This document shows, piece after piece, positions 35,377 to 48,142 of a DNA stretch of 64,000 nt. Under the pieces are notes generated by a model. It saw only the letters and a program-made list of their open reading frames with translations, ran no database searches and was not told where the DNA came from. Within the stretch, counting starts at the first letter, position 1; each line of letters begins with the position of its first letter. This stretch comes from Daldinia sp. FL1419 (lineage: Eukaryota; Ascomycota; Sordariomycetes; Xylariales; Hypoxylaceae), in contig MU623420.1 of the NCBI GenBank assembly GCA_025201765.1, positions 109,542-173,541 of the forward strand. The letters run 5' to 3'. A program made the position numbers and the translations under genes.

Positions 35377-36472
35377 AAATAGGTAGGTAGTTATATACCT
35401 AGACTAAAAGAGCCAAATTACTAATACGATCTTGGAGAGGGTATATCACGTACAATAATCATAGTGTTTGTTAAAAGGGGTTAGCTTATAATACAACATC
35501 TCAAGAACTAGATATAGTTAGTTAAAGCTAATACACGTAACTTCCACAATAAAACAGTCTACTATAATGTATAAGGCAGGTAGCAATTAAGGTATAGCAA
35601 TTAGAACAGGATAATGTTAAGAGCTCCACTTCGAATAAATTTGTTATTGCACTTTACCCCTTAACGCCTTTTCTAATATCGCCATACGCCCAAACTGTTA
35701 GTCACGCTTGACCATTAATTGGAATCTTATTTATTTTCATTTGTTGAATTTTTAATATTTCAACGTAATATAGACCGCAATAAGATAATCTGCTAGAATG
35801 TCTAAGCACACAAATATATAGATATATAGGTAAATATACCCTACATATGGACAGGTTCCTAAGGCATGAGGTATATACGCACACTCTGGGTTGAGAAGAT
35901 CCTTTCCTCGCAGCCTTCCACCACACCATGCAAGCCAAGCCACTTGGATCAAACCTAGCAAAACCATACCTCTAGACAACATGCTACCAACCGTTATTCA
36001 TTCGGAAAGAGCTATATGCTTAATATCACGGCTGATATTGCAAATTCCCTTGCTCTTTCCTTGTCACTTCCCCTTTCTATTAGCTCAGCCACCAAGTGAG
36101 CCCCCCTCTAAGGACCAGGACCAATATCTATGACCGTGCCTATGCCCATACCCATGCCCATGCCCGTGGCGTCTCGATGGACCCCATGTTTTTGATGTTT
36201 CGTGTGCATGCCGTGTAAAAGCCCTCACCCTTTCCCCGTCCCGTTCTATTTACCAAGTTTGGTTGAGAGTAGAGAAAAAACGCCCGTGCCTCTAATAAAC
36301 CCTGGGTTATCGTGTATATGTACCCCGCGTAGACCTTGACCAGCCAGATCATTCACCTATATCCATGATGTAGCCACTCCTCTCCCGAGCCTAGAAATCC
36401 GTTTCGCCAATCGTAAAATAATGATAAAGGTAAGAATTGAAATTATGAATATTTTCCGATGATCCATGTCAT

Positions 36473-39400
36473 TTAACAGTGAGAGCAGGTGATGGTGGGT
36501 TTGCCGCGAAGAGTGGAAGGTCCCTTACGCCTCCGACTTCCTAGTGCAGGCATCCCGTCCCCAGGCTGGGAATCATCGCCTGTTTCAAATCGCTCATTGC
36601 CGACCATGATGACTTTGATCACGTTGCTGAGTCCTATGGCTAAGCAAGAACGGCCCACTCGAACCATCGGACCAAGATTCGTGACGAATAGATGGCCATC
36701 ATCTTCGACCTTGGAACAAAGCGGAAGAGCTTCCCATGTCTCTTGTTTACCAAAATGGGAAAACATCCATACCTCCCAATTGTCTTGAGATGTATGGCCG
36801 TTTGCAGGTTTTATGGTCTGATGACGACGTCGGAGGCCGTTGAGCTGTTGGAGAGGCTGACGGTCAAGGTGGCCGTCTATCCGTGACTTCTCGCTATTTT
36901 TTCTCCTAACTCCGACCATGATTCCAGAGGGCAGAGCATCCCAGAGTCCAGGATTCTTAATAACCCGTCTCGATTCCTTAGCTCTTTGCCATGGACAACA
37001 TGTTTTTCTGGTGGGAGAAGCAGGGTCGCAGAAACACAGGGACTCCCCTTCATGTTGTGGACTGTAGGTCTGTACCACTAAGTCTCGGGTATACGTATTA
37101 AGATATGCTAATGTGAAACTCCACAAGGCGAGAGAACCACATCGCATCCGTCGAGGCCTCGAGTGGAAGCATTTCAAGCTTTTCGGTTGAATCGGATCTA
37201 CCCTGAAGGTGTAGATTGCCCGAAGTGTCTGCGCATCGACTAGGTCCACTGTCTGGGACCGTATTATAAGGAAGAATCCCAATTCTGGCAAGGCTTGAAT
37301 CGAGATAAATCCACGATCCTTGGAATTGCCCACCTCTACGATCTCAGTAGTCCAACTTGATCCCTCTTGGGTGGCAAGACGAACTTGACCTTCGCGTGTG
37401 GAAGCCATCACTTGAGCCGGAAACCCTATGAATGTCAGCGGATACAAGTCCATCTCGTAAAAATGTAAATCTAGCTCACCCTTTTCTGAAAGAAAGCCAA
37501 CGGAGACAATTGAGCTTTCTTTGGCAAATATGTAGTTATTGGGTACAGCTTGATCGGCTCTAAGTTCTGTGATAACACCATCCCGCCGAATAAGGATAAG
37601 AGATGGAACGACCAAGGAATCATCAGCGACGAAGAAGAAGGCTTCTGGTTTATGTCGATCAGGTTCCGCCCTAATACAGGGACCCCATCGTAGCTCAACA
37701 AGATTCCAGAGTAAGACTTTATCGCAAGTTAGGAGTGCAAGCCAATGAGACTCATCGTCGATGCACATGGCTAATACTGGAAACGGAATAGAGGAGCCAT
37801 CTCCATTTTCACCCAACACGTAATTCTTACCGCCAGCTTTGATATCCCAGATTCTAATTAATCGGTCCAGTCCAATAGACACGAGGTGACCATCAGAACA
37901 TGCCGAGAGTAAAGCGACATCTAAAGAGTGGCCTCTGTTGAGAGTTCTAACGGAGAGTAAAGTCTCGCCGTCGGGGCCGATTCGCGCAGAGTCTACTAGT
38001 TCATCCCATAGTAAGTAATTCATCAGTAGACGAACTGCTGCTGCAACAATAAGCACCGTGATTAAAAAAGGTACTGATTGATGGCGTACGAAGTCGTACA
38101 CAGCGGGTGTAAACCATGGTTCGTTGACAGAAAGACCTCGATCAGATCCCTTCAGTACGAATATCGTAGGGTGAAAGACTCTCGCAATGTAGCTATGGGC
38201 ATTGGGCTTGACTACCTGAATGAGTTCCCGAGCCGTCTCGTGATCTTGGAGGCCGAGCCATGATGACGGGTTTCGGCCCTGATGAACTTCGGATAGGGCT
38301 GAAGTCGGCGATAAGTCCTTGTATTTGGGAGATATGCGGATAATGCGGCTAAGCAATTTGAGCACGCCTTCATTCTCCCAAAAGTGCCATTGAGCGAGGA
38401 GGACGAACCCCACCATGACAATGGTCCCAGCAATACGCGTTGACATGGCAATCTTACCCTGTAGCACGGCATCTATCCATGTCTGGCGTGAATGAGAATC
38501 AGAAGCAGAACGATGATTTCGAATTGACGCCTTCGCAAGTGCATCACTGAGTTCAGTTCGTCGAACATCAACACTAAGCACCGAGAGGAAGAACGTGGAT
38601 AGGTAAAAGAAGTCGAACATCAGTGCAATAGCCGCGAAGGTGCAAAATGCCGAAACACCAGGCGATACGATTCTTGAGAAGCCGAATAGGAAAAGTACGT
38701 TCTGAGCCACACTGGCTAATGCGATGTGACCTGTTTCACCAAAAGCCTGGCCAATCCTGCTACTTGTACTATTTTCGGATGGCGTGAGAATGACAGCGTT
38801 AATGAGCCGATGGATGTTTTCAAGGCTCATGCAGAAAATGACGACTGGATATCCTAAACGTGGAAGTCTCGATAGATCGATTTTAAGTATGGCGCATATG
38901 GTAAAACTTGATAGTATGGCGAGAACAATTTGGGCCATAACCGTAACCACCAATCCCATTTTTGACTTAACGGCCCGCAAATTGGATAAAGTTGCCAAGA
39001 AGTAAATGAGAAGGACGGAATATGGTACTCCTAAAACAATGACATCTTGTGATGATATAGGGCGAAACTTAAATTCATATAATTCACTTGTCTTGCCGCT
39101 CGGAGAATATTCGAAGATATCCCAATAATCCGCCATCTTATGTTTGAGAGTCTGGACTCTCTCCTGCCACAGACGGCCAACCGGGGAGTCTCGTAGGTGA
39201 ACGAGAGTAATGACAAGAGCATCGGCGGCAACAAGTCGACGGTCCTGAAAGCGCTTCCCACTGAAAACGGTCGAATGCCTCAACGTAACGTTCACCGATG
39301 TTGGCTGTGATTTCCGCTCATTGGCCGTCTCGATAATATCGTCATCTCGTTCTATGTTTTCCGAGGAACACGACCAGTACTGTAGCGGGGATTGGAAGAA

Positions 39401-39983
39401 CCAAGACTCGTTAGTCAACCCATTGGCAATATGATAGGCGTCACGCTGATTCGGTGTAAGGCCCGTAGTCGTGGCATTTTGAACGTTACTGCTATCCGTA
39501 ATATGGCGCCGCGGATCGAAATTGATAGTTGGTCCCAGAAGTTCGTCTTGAAGTTCTAGAGCGCTCAGCAAAACGTTCCTGTTAAGAGCCTGAAAATAGT
39601 TGCCGTGGACCCATATCGAGCGCATAATGACATCAGGTTCGATCCTATTTCGATCATGTAAGGGTAAAGTATCGGTCCAGGCATGCTCGGGAAGAGAGGA
39701 TGCGCCATTGATAAAATCGGTGGTATAGAGAAAGGGGAAAGGGTATACAAGGAGGGCGGCGACAGCAACGGAGATTAGCAAGGTCGTGACAACATGACCA
39801 GCAGCATATCTTCCGTACCGAGCGAAAGCGCGGCGTAGGGGGTGTGCATCGGCAAGCACGGGGGCTTCGGTAGTTCTAGGTTTACCCTGTCAATTGAGTT
39901 GTACGCAAAGCAGACAGGACGAAGGTGGACAAAATAGAGCTTATAACATACCCTCTAAAAGGATAGAGAATATACCAAATCAT
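36473..39983 (-). CDS. SCAP: SREBP cleavage-activating protein
   Basis: Two exons (39983-39952 and 39875-36473) give 1144 residues. The tiny first exon encodes MIWYILYPFR and joins by an AG acceptor at 39877-39876 to give YPFRGTTEAPVLADAHPLRRAF, split here as YPFRGTTEAP and VLADAHPLRRAF. That is the family N-terminus. A first transmembrane helix is followed by a large lumenal loop with N-x-S/T sites. A sterol-sensing domain follows (about 290-450; SSQDVIVLGVPYSVLLIYFL, then GHIALASVAQNVLFLFGF), then another helix and C-terminal WD40-type repeats (LVSIGLDRLIRIWD). SCAP escorts SREBP from ER to Golgi in response to sterol or oxygen. The C-terminal SNVIKVIMVGNERFE is conserved. No SREBP gene is in the window. 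Confidence 0.92.
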
Positions 39984-42216
39984 TCTTTCCACACGTTAGT
40001 GGGCAGTCACCAGGTTGCGAGCTGCCCACGATAATTCGGCGCGCAGAAGAACAAGAGGCAAGGCCCTTTCCTGAAGTCACAGAAGGGGGCATTATACTCC
40101 CTAAATTTATGACATGAGAAGAGAGGGGGTGGGAAGAGAGGCTAGATAACTATATAGAGTTCGACATGGGATTTTTTTGTATGAGGCGGATAGGTGGATA
40201 AAGACAAGTTTAGGTACTTGAGTCGAGATTTTAGCTACCTAAGTATCTATTGGATGTCTCATCGTCGGGTCCGAAGTCTTAGAGTATGAACCTTTGGACA
40301 AGCGACCGAGGCAGGAATTCGATAGAGAAAGCAGGGACAAATCGAAAGCCGGAAAATCGGACATGGAGACGCTATCTTGAACTTCGTATTTCATAACAGG
40401 GAATTGATTAGTCGAATCTGCTTGGATTGCCAATAGAAAAGTGTAGAAAATTGTGCTAGAAGAGGACTAGAGCAGCGCCGCCGTGTTAGAGTATTGTCTT
40501 ACTGCCTCGCCCTTGCCTTGACCGAGTTAAGCTCAGTCTGTCTGACTTGCGTAATAAGGTGGATGCAGGAAGATCAGATCTCGATAAGAAAAAAAAAAAA
40601 GGAAAATCAATGTTGTATGTATTTCGGGGCGTGCGCTTTGAAGATTTCCCAAAGTTGCAGGCAAGTTGCAGGCAAGTTACAGGGGGAAGAAAAAAGGCAC
40701 AAAAAAAAGAGGTTAAGGAATCGGGGTTTCTGTTGTATGTTGGTACTTACTATGTACTAATACGTGCAGGTTTAGTCTTAACAATCTAAACGAGCCAGGT
40801 AAGTGCCTTACGTATTGGATTGTACAGACTATTTCGCGACTTCCATCCATTAGGTATCCCACTGTAATAAGTGTAGAATGTGCAGCGCGGGCAGTATGTT
40901 TAGTAGCGTACCAGCAGTATGCCAAGTTTTAAGAACTTAGTTAGGCATATGGACCTGGTAACTCGTGAACTTGAGAGACTTGGAAGGTGCGCCGGCGGGG
41001 CGGATTAGCGGGACTCGCGGACGGCCGGGTAGAGATCCTATTCCTTGGTAACCTGGAAAATGTCGTCAAAGCCCCTCCAAACAACCTTGGAGCCCCTCAG
41101 CGGTACTAAAGTACCCAAGTACTACTATACTTCGAGGAGCTTTTCTCCCCCTTACGAAGGAGGTATATGTACCTAGACGGCACTCCACCTTTACCCCTCA
41201 TAGGTACCTCAATTTCCTGCATTTTCGGTCTGAAATGGGCGCCTGGCTTTTTGTCCTTAGTTTTCATTTTCCTTTGCTTTTTTTCTTCTTTGATTATCGT
41301 CAAACTTGGTCCCCCGGCTTAACAAACGCCTCCCAATATTAAGCAAGGTGCCGCGTCAGAGCATCCCCAACAAAGAAAATGCATAAAAGCCATCTGTAAA
41401 TAATATCATTAGTAGTAACACCAATGGCTATCATTATACTAGAGGGGGAAGCCGAGCTGCCACCGCAGATACGGTCATAGCTGTGGCTGTAGCTGTAGCT
41501 GAGGTAAGTATAGCTATAGCTATAGCTATAGCTGAAGCTGATTGATGCGGGTGTGTCATCGTGACGCTAATGGCTTATGACCGAGGTATTTGAAAAGGAC
41601 AGAAGGAAATGCAAGCAAGATCTAGTAAGGTAGGATCGTGAGGAGCATGCAATAGAGATATATACACCACGTATATATAGGTAGGTAGGTATGTGTGTAT
41701 AAGGCAGGTATGTAGGTAGGTATGTATGTATATACGTGGACGTCGCAACGAAAGAAAGAGGGGAGGGGTTCCCAAGAGAAAAACCAACCTAAGAAAAACC
41801 ACAAAGCCGGGCTCTCTCCCTACCTTATATTTATATTTATAAAAATTTATGTCACTTGTCATCGACCCATGCCGCGCGCGAGGTAACTGACCGCTTATAT
41901 TGCTACCTAATAAGAAAATCAACTCCATCCTAATGACGGCCAGCGGTCGCCGGGCGGGGTTCGTTGAGTGAGAATCAGCTCACTTTCTCTCACGATGCCT
42001 TCGATTGGCGTACCGTCATTGGTGCGTCGTGGGCAGATTAGGCAAGGGTTGCTAATTAGATCTCCCCAAACCAGATTCCCGGGAGCTGCTAATCAAAGAT
42101 CACAAATCGTAAACGTACCCGAATATACACTAGGTCCAAAAAAAGATAAGAGACCAAGAGGGAGAAGAAGAGGAGAAGGTTCTCTGTAGGGCTGGTTTCA
42201 AATTCTGAGAAACACC

Positions 42217-42247
<31 letters not shown>

Positions 42248-42531
42248 ATACTACTACGGGCAGCGGTACCGGCGGATGCACCCTTCCAAGCCATCCAGTT
42301 TCACCCAGTTTCATCCAGTCCAGACAGTCCAGTCTAGCCAGCCTTACAAGTACATTATCAAATCGCACATCGCTAACATATCGTTGGCATATCGTTGGCA
42401 TATCGCTGGTCACCCTTACATATCGTACCCCCTTTTTCTCTAGGGAAACGTACGATCAGGCATCCCGAATAACGGGCGCCACTGCAGCATAACCGCGAAT
42501 CATTATAGCCGACCCATCCGGACAAAAAAGG
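39984..42531. other. Divergent intergenic region with simple repeats
   Basis: About 2.5 kb between SCAP (minus) and the JmjC gene (plus). It holds a TAGC/TAGCTA tract (about 41478-41540), GGTA/TATA repeats (about 41655-41735), and a TGC run (42219-42246). No convincing coding frame. Confidence 0.55.
42219..42246. repeat. (TGC)n trinucleotide run
   Basis: About nine copies of TGC in the leader region of the JmjC gene, about 285 nt before its start codon. It is noncoding in the model given here. Confidence 0.75.
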
Positions 42532-43693
42532 ATGGAGAAGAGCGAAGATCGGGTTGAAGACCCCGACCCCATCGCGGAGCTTATCGCTAGCTACAACGAA
42601 CTCAACGCCGGTGTGGTTGAGGAGTTAGATGAAGAGCCGAGTCCGCTAGAGTTCATGAGGTACGTAGCGCGGAATACTCCCTTCGTCGTACGTAGCGGAG
42701 CTTCCGACTGGCCCGTCGTGCGACGCTGGACCGCTGAGTACCTTCGGGAATCACTTGCCGACCATCATGTCAACGTCGCGGTGACACCGTATGGAAATGC
42801 GGATGCCCCCACCGATCAGAACGGCCAACTGGTTTTCGCCAAGCCGCACGAGGAAGAGCAACCATTCAGCTCGTTCCTCGACTATTTGATATCTCAAGAG
42901 TTATCTTCGCACTCCTCGCCGGTGAGGAGAGGGGAAGTTAGATATGCTCAGACGCAAAATGATAATCTGCGTAACGAGTATTCCTCTCTATACTCTCACG
43001 TACCACCCTCTATTCCCTTCGCACGGATCGCTTTGCAAAACGAGCCGGACGCTATCAACCTATGGATTGGCTCCTCCGCGTCTGTGACCGCGTTACATCG
43101 CGATAATTACGAAAACATATACGTGCAAGTTGCGGGGCGCAAGCACTTCGTCTTGTTACCTGCTTTATGCCAACCGTGTGTTAATGAGCAGGACCTCGAG
43201 CCCGCATCTTACATCCGAGAATCTGGAGAGTTGCGTTTGCAAAGAGAGGACGGCGATAAAGTGCCCTTTGCAATTTGGGACCCCGATAATCCGACTCTCC
43301 GAAGCACCAAATATTCTCATTTGGCGCGACCCCTGAGGGTTACGTTGGAACCGGGTGATATGCTATATCTACCAGCTATGTGGTGAGTGCCAGTGTCAGC
43401 GTATGAACCTGAACATGCCCCGGATTCGTTGGATACCCGCCTACCTAAGTAGTGTTAGAGTGCTTACCACCTATCAACAAGGTACCACAAAGTCTCGCAA
43501 TCATGTTCCGAAGAAGGCATCTGCGTTGCCGTCAACTATTGGTAAGACATTCGGCCCATTAAGGCGCATTTAACTACCCTGTCTACCCCTCCAAACGCTC
43601 ACCTCCATTCCTAGGTACGATATGGAGTTTAGCGGATCTCTCTACTCTTTGGTATCATTAGTTCGGACTCTTGGTAATCAAGCGACGAAATAA
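42532..43693 (+). CDS. JMJD7: JMJD7-type JmjC hydroxylase
   Basis: Three exons (42532-43382, 43482-43541, 43615-43693) give 329 residues. The JmjC iron site is visible: His189-x-Asp191 in TALHRDNYENIY and the distal His286 in the YHKVSQ segment of exon 2. Lys204 in AGRKHFVLLP is the likely 2-oxoglutarate contact. The end MLYLPAMW-YHKVSQSC and VNYWYDMEFSGSLYSL is characteristic of JMJD7. Human JMJD7 is a 2-oxoglutarate oxygenase that hydroxylates Lys of the DRG GTPases; that role is transferred here by family only. Both introns are phase 2, each interrupting a Trp codon. Without splicing, the second iron-binding His would be lost. The gene converges on the kinesin gene 283 nt away. Confidence 0.9.
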
Positions 43694-43976
43694 GTCATTT
43701 TGCCATAACCCTCAAGAAAAGCATAAAGATAACCTTGTAACCATAAATTCTCAAGTTCGTAAGTTGTTTTTACCTATCTAACCTAGGCTACTCTGAATTC
43801 CTAAAGCTTACAATGCTCACCGGTGCTGAGCGTTGAATCCCCTATTAAATAGCATCCAGCAGTTTGACTTGGTTCACCCCGTTATCCGTCCAACCAGTAC
43901 TCCAAACACCTTGCAATAAGGTCAAGAGGCCTATTCTCTCTGGACCAGCCACAGAGAGCGTAAACCTCTCCAACGC

Positions 43977-45782
43977 TTATATATTTACTTTCACACTCAA
44001 CGGGTGTCTTGCCTCCTCTTCCAAGAACCTGCCCTTGTCATCGCCAATCTTCCTTCTGAACAACGCCAAGTCCTCCAAAAGATCGTGCATGTAATCCTGG
44101 ACATCATTTGCCTTCTCCTCGTAAACATCCGATCCATATCCATCATCCTCGTCGTAATAGGCTTCGTCGACGGGACTAGCACGGCCCTTGTCTGCGTTCT
44201 CTTTATTTGCTTCCTCGTCCTTCTCCTGAACAACCACCTCTGGTATGGGGTTCTTGAGGCTATCAAGAGCAAGCTTAAGGTGTAATCTCAAAGCTTCATT
44301 CTCCGTTTGTAAACTGCGGATCTTTCCTTCAGCAACTAGACTACGCTCTTCCATCATGCGTTGCATAGCTGTGACTCGGTTCTGGTACTCTTCAAGACGC
44401 TCTTCGCTTTCTTTGGCGTCCTTCTCGCGACGGCGCGAATCCGAAACGGATAACTGCAGGATTCGGATTTCTTCAGCCATGGCTGCAATTTGCGCGTCAC
44501 GTTCTGCTGTGCTGATATGATCTTGGTTAACCACGGCACGGGTACGGATTCTCTTCGCTTGATCTGCGTAGCGCAACGTCGATAGCGTTTCTTCATAGTC
44601 GGATGGCGCGATGCACGCAATCATCGCCGTCTTGCTGTTACCCCCTAGAGAGTCCTTTAGAAGCCAAGTTAGGATGGAATCCCGGTACGGTACGATATCC
44701 CTGTGCCGCTTGCCGGAACGTTGGGCCTTGGGGTCCGCAAGCGCTGCGATAACCCGTCCCAACGTCGTCAGGGATTTGTTGATGTTGCTACCCTCACGTA
44801 GTCGTGCGCCGGTCGCCTCAGTTGACTTGGCCCGCTCGCTGCCCGCCAGATCTACAAGTCGAATTCGCGAGCTTCGCTCAGTGGTCTCATCTGTTTCCAT
44901 GTCGTGGTGGATCTGCTTTAACATAATGGTGAACACGGCATGACTTCGACTGCTCGTGTCGTTCATCTTGGTGCTTGCTGTAGTCCGACTTGCATCCCCA
45001 GCCTTCATGTACCGGAGAATCTCGTCTAGGCTGCGCACAGGCACCTCAGTCAGATCTTTCACATACGGACCCTCGGTGGGCGACTCGCGGATCTTCAAGT
45101 AATACGGTGGCTGGTTAGGAATCACGGGGACGAGCAAATCTCGCACGTGCTCATTGTATACTTCGAAATAGGAGGCTCGCACGTGGTACGAGATATTGGG
45201 CGTTTCCTCCTGTGCGGCTTCAATGCGCTGGAACAAGTCTTCACAGGTTCGAGGAATGAGTCCCGGCTCGTTGGGTGTGCCCATCATTGTGTAAGACTTT
45301 CCAGAGCCGGTTTGGCCGTAGGCGAAGATACAAGTATGATAACCCTCGAAGTTGTGGTCGAGGAACTCTTCTCCTAGACAATTGTATACATCTTCTTGGT
45401 GTGCGTAATATCTGTCTCTCGCATTATGACTCCAGAAAGAGTTGTCGAATATAAATGACTTCTCCTCAATCACTTTGCGTGACTTTGCTCTGGTATTCGC
45501 CGGATCATCATCGTTTGGTACATGAAGTGTAGTCATCTGGGTATGAGGATCCATGCTAATCAAGCATTCCGCACCCCTTTCGATCTCTGCAATAGAAATT
45601 AATCACCTGTCAACTGACCCCGTATGTAAGCAAGTATGAAGTCGTAGATGATGCATACCTCTGGGCAAAAACGCCCGGACTCTGACGACGACCCTCACAT
45701 TACCTCCCGCATCCATCCTCATCTGGGGCGGTAGTATGCCATCTCGGGCACGCAGGGACGGCGTCGAAGCAGACGAAGGCAT
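43977..45782 (-). CDS. Kinesin-3 family motor, short tail
   Basis: Two exons (45782-45659, 45586-43977) give 577 residues. The motor domain is complete: GGNVRVVVRVRAFLPRE at the start, P-loop GQTGSGKS, switch I NDTSSRSH, switch II DLAGSE, then INKSLTTLGRVI and the microtubule-binding end. A coiled-coil segment (AAMAEEIRILQLSVSDSRRR to LRLHLKLALDSL) and an acidic tail follow. No FHA, PH or cargo domain is visible, so it is shorter than the long Unc104/KIF1 kinesins and resembles the short filamentous-fungal class represented by Aspergillus UncB; that subclass is my best guess. The frame is open upstream to an ATG at 45905, which would add 41 residues. I chose 45782 because MPSSASTPSL leads directly into the motor. 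Confidence 0.88.
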
Positions 45783-46317
45783 TGTTCTGATATTTAACGA
45801 CGTCGCAAGACGCGAATCTATCATTCCAGTGAGTGTCGTACAGATATCGTTGATGAGATGGTTAGTGCGCTGCTGATATGGATATGGAATGCCGTAGACA
45901 GGCATCTGGAGAATGGGGAAGTGGACCGGGGGGGTCTCTTTATTTACTTGGATTGTCGCAGGGGTAGCCGGTTGCCAGAGCAGCGGCGCGGGTGGAGCAG
46001 TAGGTACCGATTGCCCCGCGATGTGATTTGTGACATTTAGTACTTACCTATGGCTCGTGCCTTACCACCACATTTATGAATGTAGTATTAAGTTAGAGGG
46101 ACAACAATCGAGATAAGATTTTATGACATGAATGCTATCAAAATTATTCATTAACTACTTGTAAGTGATCGGGTTTAAAAATGATTAAGGTTCATTGAGA
46201 CTTCGTAAATGTATTCCATCGTTCTATTAACATGGTACCAATCTACATGTACCTTCTATTCTGACCAGGAAACCGACGCATGCTGCAAGATGCCAGAAAA
46301 TACAAGTAGTAAAAGGC
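45783..46317. other. Kinesin upstream region
   Basis: Contains the alternative kinesin start at 45905 and the promoter, then the 3' side of the PPPDE-thioredoxin-PUL gene. I see nothing else coding. Confidence 0.5.
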
Positions 46318-48142
46318 TTACCTTCTCGCGAGGCCCTTCCCAAGTAACTCACTCCCTACCTCAGTAATAAGAGGCTCCTTCGGAAAGGTTTTCTTCTTTC
46401 CCAAAATAGTTCCCGCTGCATCCATGGCCCTCAGGCAGTTTACGAGGTCCCCTTCCAATGGTGCGCAATAAACCAAAAATCCGAGCGCCAATAACATACC
46501 ATGCAATGCCTCATTAGAGGATTCTTCTTGAGAAATAGCCTCTATTACCGAAGCTGCGAGCTCAACTTGGTCATCTTCAGGGAGGACATCTCCCGATTCC
46601 CGTCTTATTTGATAGTTTGCGATAGCAATATTGAAAAGTAGCGATGCGGCTACTACCCGAATATTATCACGACTATCATCTAAAAAGCTCGATGAAATAA
46701 GCCTTGTGATATGACTTCGTAACGCCTCTAGTCTAAGGATCTGTTCTGCGTATAAGTGACTTGAGAATAGATTGCAAGCCATCTGTAAAGTAACAAGTCT
46801 TAAAGCATAAGGGCATTTGCCCTCGCCCTCGTTATTCACAGCTTCAAGGAGGGTAACAACTGTTTTTTGATCGCGTTCTTCTGCAAAATACCCGCTAAAC
46901 CGTTCGTCCACAAGAGCACAACGGAAGAGGTCCACAACCGCAAAGAGGACATCCTTTGGTAGAGATTCCACCGTAGAGCATAGGAATTCAGAGAATGCAG
47001 GTAAGTCTGGCAATGGAGCTTCCGCAGGGCCTTCTGATGACCGAGTCTCGATAAAGTTCTTCACGCTCAGAACGGAGGGATCTTCGGCTTTCGGCCCTAG
47101 CTTCGATAATAGCTTAGGAAGTGGTGGGATTTTTTCATATAGTACAGGCTTGAACCCTGCGCTCGCAAAACGAGGCAACCTGAGCATTTGATGCGGGTGG
47201 CTCGGAACAGCCATTTGAACAAGTAGTTCAACAGTGCTCTTAAGCCGAGCAGCATCTGCACCCATCCATCGCTCGCCTTCCTGGCCGTTGACGAACGTAA
47301 TGAACGTAGGCGTTGCGCTAATGGAGTACCTCTGAGCAACGTCAAAGGCTCGCGATATATCGACCTTTACCACGGCGACTTTGTTCCCATGTTCCGCAGC
47401 TAGGCTATCATATAGAGGATAAAGTGCTCTACAGGGACCACATGTTGCTGAAGTAAAGAAAATAATGGCGCACGATTTCTTGGCTCTCTCTAACACAGCA
47501 TCGAATTCACGGATATTAGTGACATTTATCACACTTGAATGTTGAGAGTGAGCTGTCGAGCTGCTGCTATTTGCAACGCCATTTGCGGCGCCATTTGTAT
47601 GAGGTTGAACATTATCCTGGATGCCGAGTAACCCGCCTCGTTGAGCCTTCCTTTGCTCGACCATTTGTGCAAGCTGAGGCTGTAGCATTCTACCGAATGG
47701 CGAATCGAGCACAGCTTGTGGCATATTTGCTATGTGGCTCGGGATCCCTTTCCCCAACAGAAACATGGCAAAATCATTGCTGAAATTGTTGCAGTTGTGT
47801 CGAAATAAATCATAAGCCTATTCAGTTAGCTTATGGTACGGCACTCGTCGGTTCGCTGCCTCAACTTACTTCGGGGGTATAAATATGTTTAAGGGAATCG
47901 AGGTACTCGAGAATCACTTCTATAGGCAGTTCCGTCTTCCCAAGATGAATTCGTTCCAAAGGTTGCCCTAGATGAGAACTTCCGGGTCGGATCACATTTA
48001 TGCCACTATCATAGACGTATTCCTTGTTGTCTATCTCTATTGAAGTATGATAAACGGCATCAAGTTGAAATCCCAGGAGTGCAAGGGACAGTTGCTTAGC
48101 TAACCCGTTTGATAGGTCGTAGACAAGAAGATGTACGTCCAT
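46318..48142 (-). CDS. PPPDE-thioredoxin-PUL three-domain protein
   Basis: Two exons (48142-47870, 47817-46318) give 590 residues. Residues 1 to about 140 are a PPPDE (DeSI-like) cysteine isopeptidase domain with catalytic His32 (YHTSIE) and Cys100 (RHNCNNFSND). The intron falls between them and its removal joins YTPE to AYDLF. Residues about 190-300 are a thioredoxin domain with CGPC at 217-220 and the cis-Pro SATPTF. Residues about 310-585 form a helical PUL domain, the module that binds Cdc48/p97 in PLAA/Doa1. Together these suggest removal of ubiquitin-like modifiers coupled to redox control and Cdc48, which is inference. The combination is recurrent in filamentous fungi. All catalytic residues are present. 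Confidence 0.9.

Larger units (their letters stand above)
34611..36472. other. Intergenic, partly AT-rich and RIP-like
   Basis: The first 400 nt contain the right direct-repeat copy (about 34790-34970). About 35000-35800 is markedly AT-rich and may be a small RIP-affected relic. It includes a degenerate tRNA-like sequence (35308-35376). No coding gene was recognised before the SCAP stop codon. Confidence 0.5.
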
